This document shows, piece after piece, positions 7,043 to 15,001 of a DNA stretch of 15,523 nt. The position numbers and the translations under genes are program-made. Below the pieces are notes generated by a model. It saw only the letters and a list, made by a program, of their open reading frames with translations, was not told the DNA's origin and made no database searches. Each line of letters starts with the position of its first letter. Position 1 is the stretch's first letter. The DNA is from CAYVSF01 sp046482855 (GTDB lineage Bacteria > Bacteroidota > Bacteroidia > Bacteroidales > UBA12077): NCBI GenBank assembly GCA_046482855.1, contig JAWOEH010000199.1:1-15523 (forward strand). Reading direction: 5' to 3'.

Positions 7043-7132
7043 CGTTGTCATTTTCCCGTGCCATCTCGATGTAAGGTTTGCTCTTTTTCAAACACAATAA
7101 TCAGCATGTGTAAGCATGCAAAAAACAATGGT

Positions 7133-8791
7133 ATGGACATCGTAAATTTATTTACAGGAAGCGGAACCGCTTCAACTCTGGTGTTTTTAAGTATAGTTGG
7201 TATCCTTGGGGTGCTTATCGGGAAAATTCAGGTAGCCAACGTCCGGTTGGGTATTGCCGGGGTATTATTTTCAGGCTTGCTAATTGGCCACTTTGGGGCA
7301 CAAATTGACTACAATGTTTTGCACTTTGTAAAGGAGTTTGGCTTGATTTTGTTCGTTTTCTCCATTGGCCTTGAGGTGGGACCCCGTTTTGTCTCCTCTT
7401 TAAAGAGCAATGGCCTTACGCTTAATTTGCTTGCCTCGGGCATTGTGGTGCTTGGATTTGGTATGGCTTTGTTGTTAAAAATTGTTTTTGCTATTCCCAC
7501 TCCCATCATTTCAGGGATTGTATGTGGCGCTGTAACCAATACACCTGCCCTGGGCGCAGTACAACAGGTAATTGGGGAGCAAATGGCCGGAACTCCCGGA
7601 GCCGCCGATGTTGCGGGTATGGGCTATGCCTTGGCCTACCCCTTTGGTATTATTGGCATTATCTTGGTAATGATTTTGTTGCGGAAGATCTTTAAGCTTT
7701 CGGTTACTAAAGCTCAGGACGATTATAAACGAAAGGTGGCAGGCATTGAAGGGGAGCTTGTTGCTGTACATGTTATTTTGCAAAATAAAAATCTTTTTGG
7801 CAAGCGTGTTATTTTCCTTAAAGATCTTACCGATAAAGAGTTTGCCTTATCACGAATTCATCGCAACGGGCAATTCATAGTAGCTACCGACGAAACTACT
7901 TTGCAAGAGAATGATGTACTTTATGGTGTATCGTCGGAAGAGCACTTTTCTGCCTTATCGCTGAAGGTAGGTGAGATTGAACTTACTAAAAATCTTGAAA
8001 TTACCGGCAAAACAGGTATGCGCCATGTACTTATAACCAATAAGGAGGTGGCCGGAAAGACCGTGAAATCGCTGGGAATTTCGCGACGCTACCCTGTAAA
8101 CATAACCCGTATCTATCGTACAGGCTCGGAACTGATGCCTACTGATTATGATACGGTGGAGTTTGGCGATACGGTTCGTATTGTAGGGGAGCGGAAAGCG
8201 CTTGCGGAAGTAGCTCAATATTTAGGAAATTCGGTAAAGGATCTTTCCGCACCTAATGTATTGCCTATTCTTATCAGTATTTTGCTGGGTGTGATTGTGG
8301 GTGCTGTTCCTTTGAATTTTCCAGGGTTACCGGCACCTGCCAAATTAGGCCTTGCCGGAGGTCCCCTGCTTATTGCTTTGCTTCTTGGGCACAAAGGACG
8401 TATCGGACGCATTGACTTTTATATGACACCCAGTGCTACGCATTTTATCAGGGAGTTGGGCATTATCCTTTTTCTTGCTACTGTAGGTCTTTCTTCTGGA
8501 CAACATTTTGTTGAAACATTGCTGTCGGGTGGGTATGTATGGATGGGCTATGGGGCGCTGATTACTTTTGTCCCACTGGCCATTGTGGCTGTTATAGCCT
8601 ATTTTCTGAAGATCAACTACCTGACTATTTCGGGTATGCTGGCAGGATCGATGACTGATCCTCCGGCACTTGAGTTTGCCAATAGTCTGGCTCCCATTCA
8701 GGCACAGTCAACTGCCTATGCTACGGTTTACCCCTTGGTAATGTTTTTGCGCGTGCTGTTGGCCCAAATTTTTGTGCTGGCTTTGTTGTAA
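7133..8791 (+). CDS. AspT/YidE-family membrane transporter with two central RCK_C (TrkA-C) domains
   Basis: From the ATG at 7133 the product is 552 residues, almost the length of E. coli YidE (553). It has an N-terminal half of several TM helices (about 14-190), a soluble middle with two RCK_C-like units (about 200-385, containing VLYGVSSEE and VRIVGERKAL), and a second TM half (about 395-550). The repeated signature of the YidE/AspT duplication is visible: TNTPALG at 135-141 and TDPPALE at 508-514. The frame is open upstream to ATGs at 7058 and 7106, but those starts would add hydrophilic residues encoded just after the riboswitch terminator, so 7133 is preferred (7106 is possible). Characterised relatives include AspT (aspartate/alanine exchange) and Corynebacterium SucE1 (succinate export). 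The substrate here is unknown. The upstream cobalamin riboswitch implies expression when B12 is scarce. Confidence 0.88.
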   Translation: MDIVNLFTGSGTASTLVFLSIVGILGVLIGKIQVANVRLGIAGVLFSGLLIGHFGAQIDYNVLHFVKEFGLILFVFSIGLEVGPRFVSSLKSNGLTLNLLASGIVVLGFGMALLLKIVFAIPTPIISGIVCGAVTNTPALGAVQQVIGEQMAGTPGAADVAGMGYALAYPFGIIGIILVMILLRKIFKLSVTKAQDDYKRKVAGIEGELVAVHVILQNKNLFGKRVIFLKDLTDKEFALSRIHRNGQFIVATDETTLQENDVLYGVSSEEHFSALSLKVGEIELTKNLEITGKTGMRHVLITNKEVAGKTVKSLGISRRYPVNITRIYRTGSELMPTDYDTVEFGDTVRIVGERKALAEVAQYLGNSVKDLSAPNVLPILISILLGVIVGAVPLNFPGLPAPAKLGLAGGPLLIALLLGHKGRIGRIDFYMTPSATHFIRELGIILFLATVGLSSGQHFVETLLSGGYVWMGYGALITFVPLAIVAVIAYFLKINYLTISGMLAGSMTDPPALEFANSLAPIQAQSTAYATVYPLVMFLRVLLAQIFVLALL

Positions 8792-8803
8792 TAGCCCTCT
8801 TTT

Positions 8804-8835
8804 CTGCTGCTCTATACATATGTGTGGAGCAGTAG
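8804..8835 (+). terminator. Hairpin after the AspT/YidE gene
   Basis: CTGCTGCTC (8804-8812) pairs with GAGCAGTAG (8827-8835) over 9 bp with one G-U; the loop holds an ACATATGT palindrome. It starts 12 bp after the stop codon. No T-run follows, so it may stabilise the 3' end rather than terminate on its own. Confidence 0.4.
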
Positions 8836-8900
8836 CTACTCATATTCATGGTTTTCAGGAGAAAAGTAGAGAATGAATGCCTCTCATCAGTAACATTTTG

Positions 8901-8908
8901 TATCTTTG
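8901..8908 (+). promoter_or_regulatory. -7 box of the DEAD-box helicase gene
   Basis: TATCTTTG matches the TAnnTTTG -7 element exactly. The expected start near 8914 gives a leader of about 50 bases that contains a CGGGAGG / CTTCCCG hairpin (8920-8940). No clear -33 element is present. Confidence 0.6.
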
Positions 8909-8919
8909 TGCCGCGGATT

Positions 8920-8940
8920 CGGGAGGCAGAGATCTTCCCG
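8920..8940 (+). promoter_or_regulatory. Leader hairpin of the helicase mRNA
   Basis: CGGGAGG (8920-8926) and CTTCCCG (8934-8940) pair over 7 bp with one G-U and a CAGAGAT loop. It falls within the predicted 5' leader, 25 bases before the ATG, where it could tune translation or be a substrate for the helicase itself. This role is inferred. Confidence 0.4.
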
Positions 8941-8965
8941 TTACCTTACTAATTAGAATGTTTAT

Positions 8966-10186
8966 ATGAGATTTGACGAATTTGAATTGGACGAGCAACT
9001 GCTCGATTCCATAAGTTACCTGGGTTTTAATGAAACTACACCTATTCAGGAACAAGCAATCCCTAAGATATTAAATGGTCACGATTTAATTGCCTGTGCC
9101 CAAACGGGAACCGGAAAAACAGCTGCATTTTTATTGCCCGTGTTGAATGCCTTGCTTATTAATAATGTGCAAGAAACCAATGCGTTAATTATTGTGCCTA
9201 CACGTGAGTTGGCAGTACAAATTGATCAGCAGATTCAGGGAATTGGCTATATGGCTAATATCGACTCGGCTGTTGTATATGGTGGTGGTGATGGCAGTAA
9301 CTGGGATCAGGAAAAACGAGCTTTGACCAAGGGAGCACGTGTAATTGTGGCTACTCCCGGAAAACTACTATCTCACCTGAAGTTGGGACATGTAAATTTT
9401 AGTAAGATTACCCACTTGGTGCTGGATGAGGCCGATCGTATGTTGGACATTGGCTTTAAGGACGATTTGTTGCGCATTATGAGCTTTCTGCCTAAAGAGC
9501 GACAAACACTCATGTTTAGTGCTACCATGCCGCCCAAAATAAAGACTTTTTCGCAGACGATTCTGAAAGATCCGGAAGAGGTAACCCTGGCTATGTCCAA
9601 ACCAGCCGAGGGTGTTTTGCAAGCCGCTTATCTGGCGCACGAAGAGCAAAAAACTCCTTTAATCGACAGCCTGATAAAGGGTAAGCCTGAATACAGCAGT
9701 ATTTTAATCTTTTGTTCCACCAAGCGTAAAGTGTCTCAGCTAGCGCGTCACCTTATGCGTAAGAAGTATAAGGTGGAAGGACTCACCTCCGATTTGGAGC
9801 AGAGCCAGCGGGAAGAAATTTTGGGCCAATTTAAGGCACGGCAGTTGCGTATACTCGTGGCTACTGACGTGTTAAGCCGGGGTGTGGATATAAAGGACAT
9901 TAACCTGGTAATAAACTATGATGTACCGGGTGATGCCGAGGATTACGTCCATAGGGTAGGACGTACGGCACGTGCCGAAACCACAGGTGTGGCTTTGACA
10001 TTGGTAAATACCGATGATATGTACAAATTGGCACAGATTGAAAGACTTATTGAACGCGAAGTGCCAAAGCTGATGTTACCACCCGAAATTGGCGAAGGAC
10101 CTGAGTGGAGAGTTTCACAGAAAAAGTACAGTGGGAAACGCAATAATTTCAAGAAGCGTAAACCCTACAAAGGAAAGAAGCAGTAA
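8966..10186 (+). CDS. rhlE: DEAD-box ATP-dependent RNA helicase, RhlE-like
   Basis: The 406-residue protein has every DEAD-box motif: Q motif (GFNETTPIQEQAIP, from residue 20), motif I AQTGTGKT (45-52), Ia PTRELAVQ, Ib TPGKL, II LDEADRM, III FSATMP, IV ILIFCSTKRK, V ATDVLSRGVDI and VI YVHRVGRTAR. It ends in a short basic tail (KKYSGKRNNFKKRKPYKGKKQ region) that would help bind RNA. It unwinds short RNA duplexes in ribosome assembly, RNA decay or cold adaptation; the exact subfamily (RhlE versus CsdA/DeaD) cannot be fixed by eye, but the compact core and lack of a DbpA-type domain favour RhlE. It has its own -7 box and a structured leader. Its TAA abuts the stop of the convergent DnaE gene. 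Confidence 0.93.
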   Translation: MRFDEFELDEQLLDSISYLGFNETTPIQEQAIPKILNGHDLIACAQTGTGKTAAFLLPVLNALLINNVQETNALIIVPTRELAVQIDQQIQGIGYMANIDSAVVYGGGDGSNWDQEKRALTKGARVIVATPGKLLSHLKLGHVNFSKITHLVLDEADRMLDIGFKDDLLRIMSFLPKERQTLMFSATMPPKIKTFSQTILKDPEEVTLAMSKPAEGVLQAAYLAHEEQKTPLIDSLIKGKPEYSSILIFCSTKRKVSQLARHLMRKKYKVEGLTSDLEQSQREEILGQFKARQLRILVATDVLSRGVDIKDINLVINYDVPGDAEDYVHRVGRTARAETTGVALTLVNTDDMYKLAQIERLIEREVPKLMLPPEIGEGPEWRVSQKKYSGKRNNFKKRKPYKGKKQ

Positions 10187-13135
10187 TTATTCGCTTCGTG
10201 GATCCGGCTTTAGTGGAAGCCGGGCCATCTTCTCAATTTCGATACCGGGGTACCCGAAATCCTCAACAACCTTACCCAGCAGCAGGTAAACACCCTGACC
10301 CTGAAAAGGGTGAGCATTTAGGCTGTTAGGGAAGTGTACAGTATCGAACAAGTTGCCCTCCGCATCTTTAAAGCAACCGAAATTCATTATCTCCTTTTTT
10401 ACTGTACGCACGTACTTAATGGTTACCAGTTCACCCACAAGCTTCACTTTCTTGCCCACATATTGGTTTAGATTTTGTGTACGAACCTGGCCACGAAATG
10501 ACGTTTGCAGCATATCGAACGGGGTAAGTGTAACCGGAAAACCCAGCAGTTCAATTTCATCGTAGGCATCTTCCAATGGAGTTTGCGACAGCTCAGGAAG
10601 CTGATAATCGGGTTCACGGGGTTGAAATAGTGCGGGTTGCTCATAGCTTCGTTGTTGCTTCTGGTTGTACAACATAGGCAGCTGCCATAACAATTCCATT
10701 TTGTTCAATCCTGTTGTGCGCAGGGCATTCATTCGAATGAGCAGTGTGGCTTGTTCGCGCGATAGGGCAGTGCGAAATACAAAATCCTTTAACGATTTAT
10801 AATGTCCATCTTTCTGCCTTTCGGCAATAATTCGGTGTGCCAGCTTGCTTTCCAGGTCCTTGATGTGAACGAAACCCAGGTGCAAGGTATTCCCTTTTAT
10901 CGAACTAACATATTGACTGTGGTTTGCATCGGGGAGCTCAATGTGAGCACCCAGTCGGCGCGCCTCGTTAACGTAAACCGAGGTAGCATAAAATCCGCCA
11001 AAGTTGTTGATAACGGCCGTGATAAATTCCAAAGGGTAGTAGGCTTTCAGGTATAAACTCTGAAAACTTTCGGTGGCATAAGAAGCTGAATGGGCTTTGC
11101 TGAATGAGTATCCGGCAAAGGACTCAATTTGTCGCCATACCTCCCTTACAATGGAATCGTCGTAGCCACGGGACTTGCAGTTATCGAAAAATTTCTCCTC
11201 AATGCGTTTAAACTCTTTTTTTGATCGGTATTTGCCACTCATGGCGCGTCGCAGAATATCGGCATCGGCCAGATCGAGATCGGCAAAGTGGTGACATACC
11301 TTAAGTACATCCTCCTGGTATACCATTACCCCGTAGGTTTCGGAGAGCTGTTGTTCCATTACCGGATGGATGTAAGTAAAACTTCCGGGGTTATGAAACC
11401 GCTCGATATAGGTTTTCATCATACCCGATTTGGCAACGCCCGGACGAATGATGGAGGAGGCTGCTACTAAGGTAAGGTAATCGCGGCATTGTAATTTGCT
11501 AAGTAACCCGCGCATTGCCGGGCTTTCGATATAGAAACATCCGGTAGTCTCCCCTGAGCTAAGCAGGTTTTTTACCTGCTGATCTTCCTTAATGGCCTTG
11601 ACATTGTGTATGGGCACTTTTTTGTTGTGATTTTGCTCAATGTATTTCACGGCATCATTGATGTGACCGATGCCTCGTTGACTTAGCACATCAAGTTTTT
11701 CGAAGCCCAATTCTTCGGCGCTGTACATATCCCACTGGGTTGTCGGGTATCCTTTGGGGGGAAGATCGAGTGCTGTGTAGTTGGTAATGGGCTCCTGGGT
11801 AATGAGCACACCTCCGGCATGTATGCTGCGCATATTGGGTAGATTGGCCAAACGGTTTGCCATTGCATAGATGTTGCGTACGAGGTGATCTTCCCGAATG
11901 GCTTTCCCGGGATGTGTTATCATCTCATCAATCTCCTCTTTGGGTAATCCTTGTACTTTCCCCAACTCGCGGACAATGGATTTTCCTTTAAAAGTGCTGA
12001 TAGTTCCTAACAGCGCTACATGATAGTTGGGATATCGCGCAAAGAGATAGTCGAGCACATAATCGCGCTGGTTCCAGGCGTAATCGATGTCGAAATCGGG
12101 AGGGCTTGTGCGCCGGGGGTTGATGAAACGCTCGAAGTACAAATCGAGCTCAATGGGATCGACATCGGTAATGCCAAGACAAAAGGCCACCACACTGTTG
12201 GCGCCGCTTCCTCGTCCTACATGCTGAAAACCTTTGTGTTGGGAGAAGGTAATCATGTCGTGGGTAATAAGGAAATAGGCTGAAAAACCAAGTTTGTTGA
12301 TGATATGCAGTTCCTTATCAACACGTTGGCGAGCTTCCGCGTTGTTTTTGCCATATCGGCGTGTTAATCCCTCATAGGCAAGGCGTTCAAGTAGTAGCTT
12401 GTCGTGATAGGCTGAGTCAGTAAATTCCTGCTTATTTTTTGGGCCTGAAGGAATGGCGAACTGGCACTGTGCCACCAGCTTTTCCGCTTGCCTTATCAAA
12501 TACGTGTGGGAGGCAAATGCCTTATGTGAATGGCTGACTGAGGCAAAGGGAGGATTATTGGCGGCGATTTCTTCCTGTGGCAATTTCGTGAGCAAGGTGT
12601 TGTGGTCTATGGCACGCAGGTGCCAATGTAGCTGTTCATCGCCCGGATGCAGGAAAACGATGGGGTGCCAGGCAATGAGTTTCTCCTTTATGTTTTGAAA
12701 TTTTGCTTTTACCAATATGTTGAGTTGATGGGCTTGCACAAGGAGGTAAGTATTATCGGTAAGAGGTTCTCCTTGCCATTGTTCCAGAGGGATGAGCGTG
12801 AATGCGTTTTGAAATTGCGGAAGGGTAGAAGGCAGAGATAAACCTCTTAAGGGGAATTGGCTGTAGTAGGTGTTTATTTCGCGTAATCCATCCTGATTTT
12901 TGGCCATAGCAATGCAAAGCGGGGAGTTTTTTTTGTCAGGGCGCAAAGTCATCCCCGCTATCATTTGCATATGTTCCTTTTGCGTTGCCTGCCAGGTTTC
13001 ACTAATTGCCGAAGTATTGTTGATATCGGCAAGGACAAAGGTATCGACTCCCCGCTGGCGCAGGGCAGTTGCCATAGTTTCGGGGCTGTGTAGGCCATAG
13101 CGGAGGCTGTAGTGGGTGTGGCAGGTGAAGAGCAT
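10187..13135 (-). CDS. dnaE2: DNA polymerase III alpha-like subunit, error-prone DnaE2-type
   Basis: The 982-residue protein is much shorter than replicative DnaE (about 1160-1500) and close to the small error-prone DnaE forms. The order is PHP domain (1-about 210), polymerase core (about 240-720), helix-hairpin-helix region (about 790-830) and OB fold (about 890-970). Catalytic aspartates D349 and D351 lie in PDFDIDY, and D482 in EKLDVL matches the third. The RGSGANSVV motif (308-316) and SFAGYSFSKAHSASYA (palm/fingers) are kept. The PHP site looks partly degenerate: H6 and H8 remain in CHTHYS, but the usual TDH is ADI (36-38), so a proofreading role is unlikely. No tau-binding C-terminal extension is present. 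Error-prone DnaE works with Y-family polymerases in damage-induced mutagenesis, and dinB and its repressor lie 6.5 kb away. The ATG at 13135 is only 23 bp from three tandem repeats beside a transposase. Confidence 0.88.
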   Translation of the reverse strand: MLFTCHTHYSLRYGLHSPETMATALRQRGVDTFVLADINNTSAISETWQATQKEHMQMIAGMTLRPDKKNSPLCIAMAKNQDGLREINTYYSQFPLRGLSLPSTLPQFQNAFTLIPLEQWQGEPLTDNTYLLVQAHQLNILVKAKFQNIKEKLIAWHPIVFLHPGDEQLHWHLRAIDHNTLLTKLPQEEIAANNPPFASVSHSHKAFASHTYLIRQAEKLVAQCQFAIPSGPKNKQEFTDSAYHDKLLLERLAYEGLTRRYGKNNAEARQRVDKELHIINKLGFSAYFLITHDMITFSQHKGFQHVGRGSGANSVVAFCLGITDVDPIELDLYFERFINPRRTSPPDFDIDYAWNQRDYVLDYLFARYPNYHVALLGTISTFKGKSIVRELGKVQGLPKEEIDEMITHPGKAIREDHLVRNIYAMANRLANLPNMRSIHAGGVLITQEPITNYTALDLPPKGYPTTQWDMYSAEELGFEKLDVLSQRGIGHINDAVKYIEQNHNKKVPIHNVKAIKEDQQVKNLLSSGETTGCFYIESPAMRGLLSKLQCRDYLTLVAASSIIRPGVAKSGMMKTYIERFHNPGSFTYIHPVMEQQLSETYGVMVYQEDVLKVCHHFADLDLADADILRRAMSGKYRSKKEFKRIEEKFFDNCKSRGYDDSIVREVWRQIESFAGYSFSKAHSASYATESFQSLYLKAYYPLEFITAVINNFGGFYATSVYVNEARRLGAHIELPDANHSQYVSSIKGNTLHLGFVHIKDLESKLAHRIIAERQKDGHYKSLKDFVFRTALSREQATLLIRMNALRTTGLNKMELLWQLPMLYNQKQQRSYEQPALFQPREPDYQLPELSQTPLEDAYDEIELLGFPVTLTPFDMLQTSFRGQVRTQNLNQYVGKKVKLVGELVTIKYVRTVKKEIMNFGCFKDAEGNLFDTVHFPNSLNAHPFQGQGVYLLLGKVVEDFGYPGIEIEKMARLPLKPDPRSE

Positions 13136-13158
13136 GGGGTAAAAGTAGTTGTTTTTTT

Positions 13159-13224
13159 ATGAAAGGCTATGTCACCACATATGAAAGGCTATGTTACCAC
13201 ATATGAAAGGTTATGTCACCACAT
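13159..13224. repeat. Three tandem 22-bp repeats at the transposase/dnaE2 junction
   Basis: Units at 13159-13180, 13181-13202 and 13203-13224 are directly adjacent and nearly identical; unit 2 differs by C to T in GTCACC and unit 3 by C to T in AGGCT. Each contains the inverted repeat TATGT-CACC-ACATA. Unit 3 overlaps the end of the transposase gene. On the minus strand all three read codons for YVVT followed by a stop (TAA, TAG, TAG), so the extra units look like duplications of the transposase 3' end. The 22-bp period is about two helical turns. Confidence 0.92.
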
Positions 13225-14188
13225 AAGGTAGATCTTTATAAACACCTATCGATTTAGCTCTGAGAAGGATGCTTTGCGGATTGATTTTATTTCCGAATTC
13301 ATCCAGTTCGCGATGCCATGATAAATAATTATCAAGGTATTTTGTAGCCACTCCTCTAAAGTGGATTAATATCCACTCCTTTAGATGGTTTTGATAAGAT
13401 TTAACAGAGTGAAGATGTACAATATTCTTTTTAACTTCCTCAGTTTTATTGTTATCGAGATACCCATGACGAATGTTATTTTCGCGTGTAAATTGGCGAT
13501 AAAACGATTTGTTTGTACTGCAAAACAGGGCATCGTTTGGAAGTATACTTTTTAATGCTTGATTTAATGTGTAAGTATTGAGGTTGTTGAATATATAGTC
13601 GACAGTGTTCTTATTCCTGTCCCGACTCACAAAGACACACACTAAATCTTTGGCGGAACCTGGTAGGTTTGAAACCCCTCGTTTTCGTGGAGGACGTTTT
13701 AATTGTTTGTTCCCTTTTTCGGATCTTCTAAAATAGATATCATTGGCCTCGACAATACCCTGCAACTCTGTTGCTTTTACTGGTTTGGCGTTTTCAAGGA
13801 AGCGATGCCGCCAACGAAATGCTGTATTCCTATGGATATCACATATAAGTGCTGCTTTCCTTACACTCAACCCTTCTTTGAGGCATTGTGCATAATCTAG
13901 CCAATGTCCCTTTCTATGAAGCCGGGCTAAGGGAGTCCCGGATAAACTATTAAATGTTTTTTTGCACGCTTTACAGCGATATCGTTGTAGATCATTACGT
14001 TTGCCCCACCGGACAAGTTTTTTACTTGCACAATGAGGGCATTTGATTTGATTATAGGGCGTTTCAAGGTAGCCGGCTACCTGTTTTTTTGAAGCATTTT
14101 CTGACATTATTTTCTGAAGAATTCGCATTTGGCGGGTATCCAATTGATCAATTGAAAGAACCCATTTTTTGAATGCTGTAGTTTTCAT
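13211..14188 (-). CDS. IS1595-family (ISXO2-like) transposase, probably catalytically impaired
   Basis: From the ATG at 14188 the product is 325 residues (a GTG at 14197 would add three). It has an N-terminal zinc ribbon (CPHC...CKAC), a helix-turn-helix-like stretch (LSVRKAALICDIHRNTAFRWR), then the ISXO2-like core, recognised by VEANDIYFRRSEKGNK, RPPRKRG, HLHSVKSYQNHLKEW and FRGVATKYLDNYLSW. In typical relatives, as I recall them, these motifs read VEADETYF, SDGNAAY and VNAYHSR. Here the first Asp is Asn, the second is replaced in CSTNKSFY, and the Asn of VNAYH is Lys. The frame is nevertheless complete, which suggests a recently inactivated copy or a retained DNA-binding role. It reads towards dnaE2, and its stop lies inside a tandem repeat array. 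The family call is firm; the loss of activity is an inference from remembered motifs. Confidence 0.82.
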   Translation of the reverse strand: MKTTAFKKWVLSIDQLDTRQMRILQKIMSENASKKQVAGYLETPYNQIKCPHCASKKLVRWGKRNDLQRYRCKACKKTFNSLSGTPLARLHRKGHWLDYAQCLKEGLSVRKAALICDIHRNTAFRWRHRFLENAKPVKATELQGIVEANDIYFRRSEKGNKQLKRPPRKRGVSNLPGSAKDLVCVFVSRDRNKNTVDYIFNNLNTYTLNQALKSILPNDALFCSTNKSFYRQFTRENNIRHGYLDNNKTEEVKKNIVHLHSVKSYQNHLKEWILIHFRGVATKYLDNYLSWHRELDEFGNKINPQSILLRAKSIGVYKDLPYVVT

Positions 14189-14211
14189 AACTAACACTTT
14201 TAGTGTAAGTT
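14189..14211 (-). promoter_or_regulatory. Hairpin abutting the transposase start codon
   Basis: AACTAACACT (14189-14198) and AGTGTAAGTT (14202-14211) are inverted copies at 9 of 10 positions with a TTT loop. On the transposase mRNA the hairpin ends immediately before the ATG, where it could hide the start region, a known way insertion sequences limit expression from read-through transcripts. Confidence 0.5.
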
Positions 14212-14950
14212 ATTGAATTTTTGATTTATTATCAACCCTGGTCGATGACAAAACACCAATTTTTCTACTTTGTTATTATCGTGCACATTCAGGTATTTGT
14301 TTTGCTAAAGCCCATTTAATGAAAACATTCATTAGCACTACTTGCTCCGTTTTATTTGAGTGTATCGGTATGGACTCTCTCTTTTTTTGTGCTTTATTTG
14401 TGCACTAATAGGTAGAAATAAAGCTCATAGTTTGAACTCACAAAAACTGCTTGAAAGGGCTCTTCCAGATATTTTATGCATTACAGCTGAGATTATTTAC
14501 TGTTGCAAGCACCAAAACCTTTTTAACCTAAAAACAGTACCCCTCCATTCCGTGAATACTTATAAATTATGGTATGGCTTTTCCGAGGTTTCGGAGTTGT
14601 TATGAAAAGGCAAATTTTTCTGAAACTGATGGATTAGCATGACTAAACGAAGAGGCTATGCAATCCGCCGAACGGGAGCCGTAGAGCCTCAAGTTTATAG
14701 TTATTGGATATTGCAATAAGCAAATAGGTATGGCTATGCTTACCCTGTTTGATGGTCTTTCTTATCTTTTCTGTTGGATACTGGTTAATCGGGGAGTGAT
14801 AATATTTTATTCCCAATCGGTAGAACGATTTTTTTAATCTGGAAGGGCTTTCGCGTAGTAAAATGCGGAGGTGTATCAGGGAAATGCTTTTCTGATTGTT
14901 TACATCATAAGTGGGAGAATGCATTTTAGTGAGTAGGGGCACATAATAAT
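14212..14950. other. About 740 bp with no convincing gene
   Basis: AT-rich sequence between the transposase and the terminator of the hydrolase. Two short frames exist (plus, 14360-14605, GTG start and Cys-rich; minus, 14643-14963, Lys/Tyr/Ser-rich), but neither has a recognisable domain or start signal. A structured spot at 14652-14690 is listed separately. The stretch may hold decayed remains of a mobile element. Confidence 0.5.
14652..14690. repeat. Inverted repeat in the gene-free stretch
   Basis: GAGGCT (14652-14657) pairs with AGCCTC (14685-14690), extended by partial pairing inward; the interior is GC-rich (CCGCCG, CGGGAGCCG), unlike the AT-rich surroundings. It could be a dispersed repeat or a structured RNA element. 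Nothing indicates which. Confidence 0.35.
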
Positions 14951-14985
14951 CCCCTGCGTGCATTGTTGCCCAATGGACGCAGGGG
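14951..14985 (-). terminator. Strong hairpin, probable terminator of the hydrolase gene
   Basis: CCCCTGCGT (14951-14959) and ACGCAGGGG (14977-14985) pair perfectly; after one mismatch, CATTG and CAATG pair and leave a TTGCC loop. It lies 16 bp beyond the stop codon of the minus-strand hydrolase. On the minus strand ATTATTATGT follows, a weak U-run, and AAAAT on the other side allows some plus-strand function too. Confidence 0.6.
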
Positions 14986-15001
14986 AAAATAGCGATGCCT
15001 C

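Larger units (their letters stand above)
13203..14211 (-). mobile_element. IS1595-like insertion sequence, ends not resolved
   Basis: The element is inferred from its transposase. Terminal inverted repeats could not be fixed: the only weak match is TATGTCACC in the 22-bp units against TTTGTCATC on the opposite strand at 14252-14244. No flanking target duplication was recognised. The coordinates given are the minimal gene plus its 5' hairpin. Confidence 0.4.

Noticed and set aside
7058..7132. Earlier start codon for the AspT/YidE transporter
   Set aside because: It would add a hydrophilic 25-residue extension just after the riboswitch terminator; the 7133 start gives the family length.
10187..13135. 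Replicative DnaE
   Set aside because: Length 982, degenerate PHP site and lack of a tau-binding extension favour the error-prone form; a separate replicative gene would be expected elsewhere.
13159..13224. CRISPR-like repeats
   Set aside because: The three units are directly adjacent with no spacers and no cas genes are nearby.
14360..14605. 81-residue plus-strand open frame with hydrophobic start
   Set aside because: It begins at GTG, is unusually Cys-rich and has no promoter or ribosome-binding site that I can see.
14643..14963. 106-residue minus-strand open frame
   Set aside because: No domain, no start signal, and its end runs through a hairpin region; composition is typical of chance frames in AT-rich DNA.
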